From DATGMB01 sp035293845 (GTDB taxonomy: Bacteria; Acidobacteriota; Terriglobia; Bryobacterales; Bryobacteraceae): a DNA stretch of 25,922 nucleotides. Shown one piece after another: positions 22,195-25,922 of the stretch. The stretch spans positions 1 through 25,922 of the forward strand of contig DATGMB010000239.1 in the NCBI GenBank assembly GCA_035293845.1, given 5' to 3'. The position numbers were made by a program, and so were the translations under genes. The notes below the pieces were generated by a model. That model was not told where the DNA came from. It saw only the letters and a list, made by a program, of their open reading frames with translations, and did not search any database. Numbering within the stretch: position 1 is the stretch's first letter; the number at the start of each line of letters is the position of its first letter.

Positions 22195-25100
22195 ATGAGG
22201 GGATTCCGCTCGCTTGCGGCCGTCGCCTGTCTCGGCTCCACATTTCTCAGCTCCGCCTTTCCCGCCCGCGCGGAAATCCGGTTCAATCGCGATATCCGGC
22301 CGATCATGGCGGATACCTGCTTTCGCTGCCACGGTCCGGACAAGAGCTCGCGCATGGCGGGGCTGCGGCTCGATATCCGCGAGGAAGCGACCAGGCCGCT
22401 GCGTGACGGGCGCGTGCCCATCGTGCCGGGCGATCCGGAGAAATCCGAAATCATTCAGCGCATCTTCGCCGCGGGCGCGCGCACGATGCCGCCGGCGTAC
22501 ATCCACAAGGAGCTGACCCCGGCGCAGAAGAACACCATCCGGCAATGGGTGGCGGAGGGCGCGAAATACGAGGGCCACTGGGCCTACCAGCCGGTGGAGC
22601 GGCCCAAGCCGCCGCGCGCCACGCCGAATCCGATCGACGCGTTCATTCTCGACCGCCTGGAGCGCGAAGGCCTGCATCCTTCCCCCGAAGCGGACCGGCG
22701 CACGCTCATCCGCCGGCTCTCGTTCGACCTGACGGGCATTCCGCCGACGCCGGAAGAGACCGCCGCGTTCGTCAACGACCGCTCGCCCGGCGCTTACGAG
22801 AAGCTGGTGGACCGCCTCATGGCGTCACCGCGCTACGCCGAGCAGCAGGCGATTCATTGGCTCGACGCCGTGCGCTATGCCGATACCTGCGGCTTCCATG
22901 GCGACAACGCGCTCCCCGCGTGGCCCTACCGCGATTACGTGCTGCGCGCATTCCGCGACAACAAGCCGTTCGATGTCTTCTCGCGCGAGCAGCTCGCGGG
23001 CGATTTGATCCCGAACGCGACCGCCGAGCAGCGGGTCGCCTCAGCCTACAACCGCCTGAACCGTACCTCCGCCGAGGGCGGCCTTCAGGAAAAGGAGTAT
23101 CTGGCCAAGTACGCCGCCGACCGCGTGCGGACCCTGGCGGCGGTGTGGATGGGCTCGACCCTGGGCTGCGCGGAGTGCCACGACCACAAGTTCGACCCGT
23201 TCACGCAGCGCGATTTCTACTCCATGAAGGCGTTCTTCGCGGATATCAAGGAGACCGGCCTCGTGCCGGACCGCGGGAGCAAAGCCTGGGGAACGCAGCT
23301 CGCGCTTCCCACTCCGGAGCAGGCGCGGCGGCAGGAGGAATTGAAGGCGCAGATCGCCGCGGTGAAGGACCGGCTGGCCGCGAAAATGGCGGAAATCGAA
23401 CCGCGCCGGGCGGCATGGGAAAAGCAGCTCCTGGCGCGGTACGAGGCGGGCGAGCTGGCTTGGAAAGTGCAGCGGCCGATTTCGGCCGAGAGCGCCCACG
23501 GCGCGGTGCTGAAGATCTACAACGACGAGCCGGTCGATTTCACGCACTATGACGGCTCGACCATGACGACGGATCGCGGCCCCGGCAACGGCCTCGTCGT
23601 CGCGAGCGGTCCGAATCCCGATAACGAAACCTACACCGTCCGCCTGAAGCCGGGCGCCGGCACATGGCGGCAGCTCGGCCTGGAGCTGGTGCAGGATGAG
23701 TCGCTGCCGGGCATCCGCGTGGCGCGCGGCGCGGATCGCGTCGTCATCACCGAAATTGAAGTCGAGGCGAACGGCCGGCGCGCGGCCTTTTCCGGCGGCG
23801 TCTCCAACCTGCACAACCCTGCGCCGGAACATCCGCCGGTCGCGGCCTTCGACGGCGACCCCAAGACGGGCTGGGCGGAATCCACCTACAACGAAATCCA
23901 GAAGGCGTTCCTCGCGCTGCGCTTCGCCGAGCCGGTTACCACGGATGCCGACACGGTCATGACCGTCCGGCTGCACCAGGATTCCGATTTTCGCCGCGCC
24001 ACGCTGGGCCGTTTTCGCCTCGCGCTGGCCGCCGCCCCCGATGCGTGGCCGACGGCGGAGAAGGGCAAAGAGATCCCCGACGCCGTGCTGAAGGCGCTCA
24101 AAATCGAGGAATCGAAGCGCACGAAGGAGCAATCGGCCGCAATCGCGCGCCACTACCAGGCCCTCGCGCCGGAGACGCAGGCGGACCTGCTGGAGCTCGC
24201 GAAGCTGGAGGAGCAGGCGGCGCTGCTCGAGCTGGCGATCCCGCACGTGGTGGTGACGGAGGCGACGGAGCCGCGTGAAACCCGCATCCTGCCCCGCGGC
24301 AACTGGATGGACGATTCCGGCGAAGTGGTGCATCCGGCGATCCCGGCGTTCCTCGGCAAGCTGGATACGGGCGGCCGGCGCGCCACGCGCCTGGACCTCG
24401 CCAACTGGATCGTATCCAAAGACAACCCCTTGACCGCGCGCGTCTACGTGAACCGCCTCTGGCGGCAGTTCTTCGGCAATGGGATTTCGAAGACGCTGGA
24501 CGACTTCGGCTCGCAGGGCGAATGGCCGACGAATCCCGAGCTGCTCGACTGGCTGGCTTCCGAATTCATGGAGAGCGCCTGGGACATGAAGCACATGGTG
24601 CGGCAGATCGTCACCAGCGCGACTTACCGCCAGTCGTCGCTCGGCACGCCGGAGCTGAATGAGCGCGATCCCGACAACCGGCTGCTGGCGCGGCAGAGCC
24701 GCTTCCGCGTGGATGCCGAAACGGTGCGGGATACGGCGCTCGCCGTCTCCGGGCTGCTGGTCGAGCGCTTCGGCGGGCCGAGCGTGAAGCCGTACCAGCC
24801 GGACGGGTATCTCGCCACGCTGAATTTTCCCAAGCGCGAATATTCGGCCAGCCACGGCGACGACCTGTACCGCCGCGGCGTCTACACGTTCTGGCAGCGC
24901 AGCTTTCTGCATCCGAGCCTGCTGACTTTCGACGCGCCGACGCGCGAGGAGTGCGCCGTGGCCCGCACCAATTCCAACACGCCGCTGCAGGCGCTGGTGC
25001 TGCTGAACGACCCGATTTATGTGGAGGCCGCGCGCGTGTTCGCGGCGCATATCCTGCGCGGCGCGGGCGGCTGGCCGGCGCGTCTCAACTGGGCCTTCGA

Positions 25101-25323
25101 GCACGCGCTCGACCGCGCGCCCACCCCGGAGGAGCGCCGCATTCTGCAAGGCCTCTACCGCGACAGCCTGGCGCAGTTCCGCCGCGCGCCGGCGGATGCG
25201 GAGGCGCTGATCCATACCGGCGAGTCGCCCGTCCCGGCCGATCTCAAGCCGCCGGAGCTGGCGGCGATGACCACCGTGGCTCGCGCCATTTTGAATCTTC
25301 ACGAGACGATTACGAGGAACTGA
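22195..25323 (+). CDS. DUF1549/DUF1553 secreted cytochrome-like protein
   Basis: A 1042-residue exported protein of the PSCyt1-PSCyt2(DUF1549)-PSD1(DUF1553) type found in Planctomycetes, Verrucomicrobia and Acidobacteria. The leader ends near ARA|E (26). A heme-c-like CxxCH is at 42-46 (CFRCH, typical of PSCyt1), a second at 325-329 (CAECHDHKFDP, conserved in DUF1549). The DUF1549 region spans about 145-360, a coiled-coil plus beta/discoidin-like middle about 380-640, and DUF1553 about 740-1010 (LTARVYVNRLW...GIS...DDFGSQGEWPTNPELLDWLA). Homologues are thought to act in extracellular polysaccharide breakdown with sulfatase-like partners, but no activity is proven to my knowledge. It overlaps its DUF1501 partner (TGATG). 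Confidence 0.93.
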   Translation: MRGFRSLAAVACLGSTFLSSAFPARAEIRFNRDIRPIMADTCFRCHGPDKSSRMAGLRLDIREEATRPLRDGRVPIVPGDPEKSEIIQRIFAAGARTMPPAYIHKELTPAQKNTIRQWVAEGAKYEGHWAYQPVERPKPPRATPNPIDAFILDRLEREGLHPSPEADRRTLIRRLSFDLTGIPPTPEETAAFVNDRSPGAYEKLVDRLMASPRYAEQQAIHWLDAVRYADTCGFHGDNALPAWPYRDYVLRAFRDNKPFDVFSREQLAGDLIPNATAEQRVASAYNRLNRTSAEGGLQEKEYLAKYAADRVRTLAAVWMGSTLGCAECHDHKFDPFTQRDFYSMKAFFADIKETGLVPDRGSKAWGTQLALPTPEQARRQEELKAQIAAVKDRLAAKMAEIEPRRAAWEKQLLARYEAGELAWKVQRPISAESAHGAVLKIYNDEPVDFTHYDGSTMTTDRGPGNGLVVASGPNPDNETYTVRLKPGAGTWRQLGLELVQDESLPGIRVARGADRVVITEIEVEANGRRAAFSGGVSNLHNPAPEHPPVAAFDGDPKTGWAESTYNEIQKAFLALRFAEPVTTDADTVMTVRLHQDSDFRRATLGRFRLALAAAPDAWPTAEKGKEIPDAVLKALKIEESKRTKEQSAAIARHYQALAPETQADLLELAKLEEQAALLELAIPHVVVTEATEPRETRILPRGNWMDDSGEVVHPAIPAFLGKLDTGGRRATRLDLANWIVSKDNPLTARVYVNRLWRQFFGNGISKTLDDFGSQGEWPTNPELLDWLASEFMESAWDMKHMVRQIVTSATYRQSSLGTPELNERDPDNRLLARQSRFRVDAETVRDTALAVSGLLVERFGGPSVKPYQPDGYLATLNFPKREYSASHGDDLYRRGVYTFWQRSFLHPSLLTFDAPTREECAVARTNSNTPLQALVLLNDPIYVEAARVFAAHILRGAGGWPARLNWAFEHALDRAPTPEERRILQGLYRDSLAQFRRAPADAEALIHTGESPVPADLKPPELAAMTTVARAILNLHETITRN

Positions 25324-25922
25324 TGGCTTGCAATTGCTGCAATTCGCCGGACCGCTTCCTGAACCCGCGCGAGGTGACACGGAGAACTTTCCTCGGACGC
25401 GGCGCCGCGGGCATCGGCCTGCTCGGGCTCAACGCACTCCTCAATCCTCGGCTGTTCGCGGCGGAGATCACCACGTCGAAGGGCGTCGTCAATCCGCTGC
25501 ACCACCCCGCGAAAGCGAAGCGGGTGATTTTCCTGTATCAGGCGGGCGGGCCGTCCCATTTGGAAACCTTCGACTACAAGCCGAAGCTGGCCGCCATGAA
25601 CGGGCAGCCGATGCCGGAATCGCTCACCAAGGGGCAGCAGATCGCGCAGCTTCAGGGCAAGGAGCTGAAGTGCTTCGCTCCACAGTACGGCTTCAAAAAA
25701 TTCGGCAAGTCCGGCCAGGAAATTTGCGAGCTCTTCCCGCACATCGGCAGCGTGGCCGACGACATCTGCATCGTCCGCTCCATGTGGACCGAGCAGATCA
25801 ATCACGATCCCGCGCACACCATCATGAATACCGGCTCGATCATTCCGGGCCGGCCGAGCATGGGTTCGTGGGTGTTCTATGGGCTCGGGTCGGATGCCGA
25901 AGATCTTCCTGGTTTCGTGGTG
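25323..25922 (+). CDS. DUF1501 Tat-exported sulfatase-like protein (5' part)
   Basis: The first 200 codons of a DUF1501 protein; the 3' end lies outside the window. A Tat leader is visible (TRRTFLGRGAAGIGLLGL, residues about 19-36), preceded by a Cys-rich start (MACNCCNSPDRF). Family features follow: RVIFLYQAGGPSHLETFDYKP at about 65-85, IGSVADDICIVRSMWTEQINHDPAHTIMNTGS and GRPSMGSWVFYGLGS. The fold is the alkaline-phosphatase/sulfatase superfamily, but DUF1501 members generally lack demonstrated activity. The ATG at 25323 shares its A with the upstream TGA, so the two are translationally coupled, as is typical of DUF1549/DUF1501 pairs. Confidence 0.93.
   Translation, partial: MACNCCNSPDRFLNPREVTRRTFLGRGAAGIGLLGLNALLNPRLFAAEITTSKGVVNPLHHPAKAKRVIFLYQAGGPSHLETFDYKPKLAAMNGQPMPESLTKGQQIAQLQGKELKCFAPQYGFKKFGKSGQEICELFPHIGSVADDICIVRSMWTEQINHDPAHTIMNTGSIIPGRPSMGSWVFYGLGSDAEDLPGFVV

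Noticed and set aside
23041..25380. A 779-codon minus-strand open frame opposite the DUF1549 gene
   Set aside because: It is a shadow of a well-recognised protein; Arg/Gln/Leu-rich without any motif or start signal.

Overview
The window reads as a piece of a high-GC bacterial chromosome, most likely an Acidobacteriota member of the Solibacter/Bryobacter type. Several features point that way: a large secreted sortilin-type BNR protein, an ECF sigma/anti-sigma operon with DUF4097 proteins, a CHAD protein, a Tat-exported class V aminotransferase, and a DUF1549/DUF1553 cytochrome-like protein followed directly by a DUF1501 protein. The taxonomic call is inference from gene content. No tRNA, rRNA, insertion sequence, phage gene or CRISPR array was seen.

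Left part (1-8180). Two tandem, paralogous, secreted Tyr/Pro/Gly/His-rich miniproteins (+) face a 1051-residue BNR-propeller protein (-) across a 12-bp perfect hairpin. A 76-residue CxxC protein (+) follows. A minus-strand series then reads, in transcription order: a predicted beta-barrel-like surface protein, a YfcE-type phosphodiesterase, a CHAD protein and a class V aminotransferase.

Middle (8181-12645). An ECF sigma factor, a zinc-finger anti-sigma fused to a HEAT-like extracytoplasmic domain, and two DUF4097 beta-repeat proteins form a compact plus-strand operon; the first two junctions are 4-nt ATGA overlaps. After about 520 nt with no supportable gene come a zinc-ribbon membrane protein and a 55-residue protein.

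Chemotaxis block (12631-21565). On the minus strand, cheY-cheX-cheW-mcp-cheA-cheR-cheB forms a tightly coupled operon, followed by a glutaminyl-peptide cyclotransferase lipoprotein. fliM diverges from cheY. The 117-nt cheY/fliM intergenic region carries two facing sequences that resemble sigma-28 (FliA/SigD) flagellar promoters, which would place signalling and the motor switch under one late-flagellar regulator. The set gives a receptor, coupling protein, kinase, response regulator, CheX-type phosphatase, methyltransferase/methylesterase adaptation pair, and the switch protein that receives CheY-P.

Right end (21508-25922). An eight-cysteine protein of unknown function (-) overlaps the 3' end of fliM. 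Diverging from it are the DUF1549/DUF1553 protein and the start of its DUF1501 partner, which runs off the window.

A recurring pattern is a -10-like hexamer only 6-11 nt upstream of the start codon of several first-in-unit genes, most with no Shine-Dalgarno, whereas most genes inside operons have recognisable Shine-Dalgarno sequences or overlapping stops. This suggests frequent leaderless transcription.
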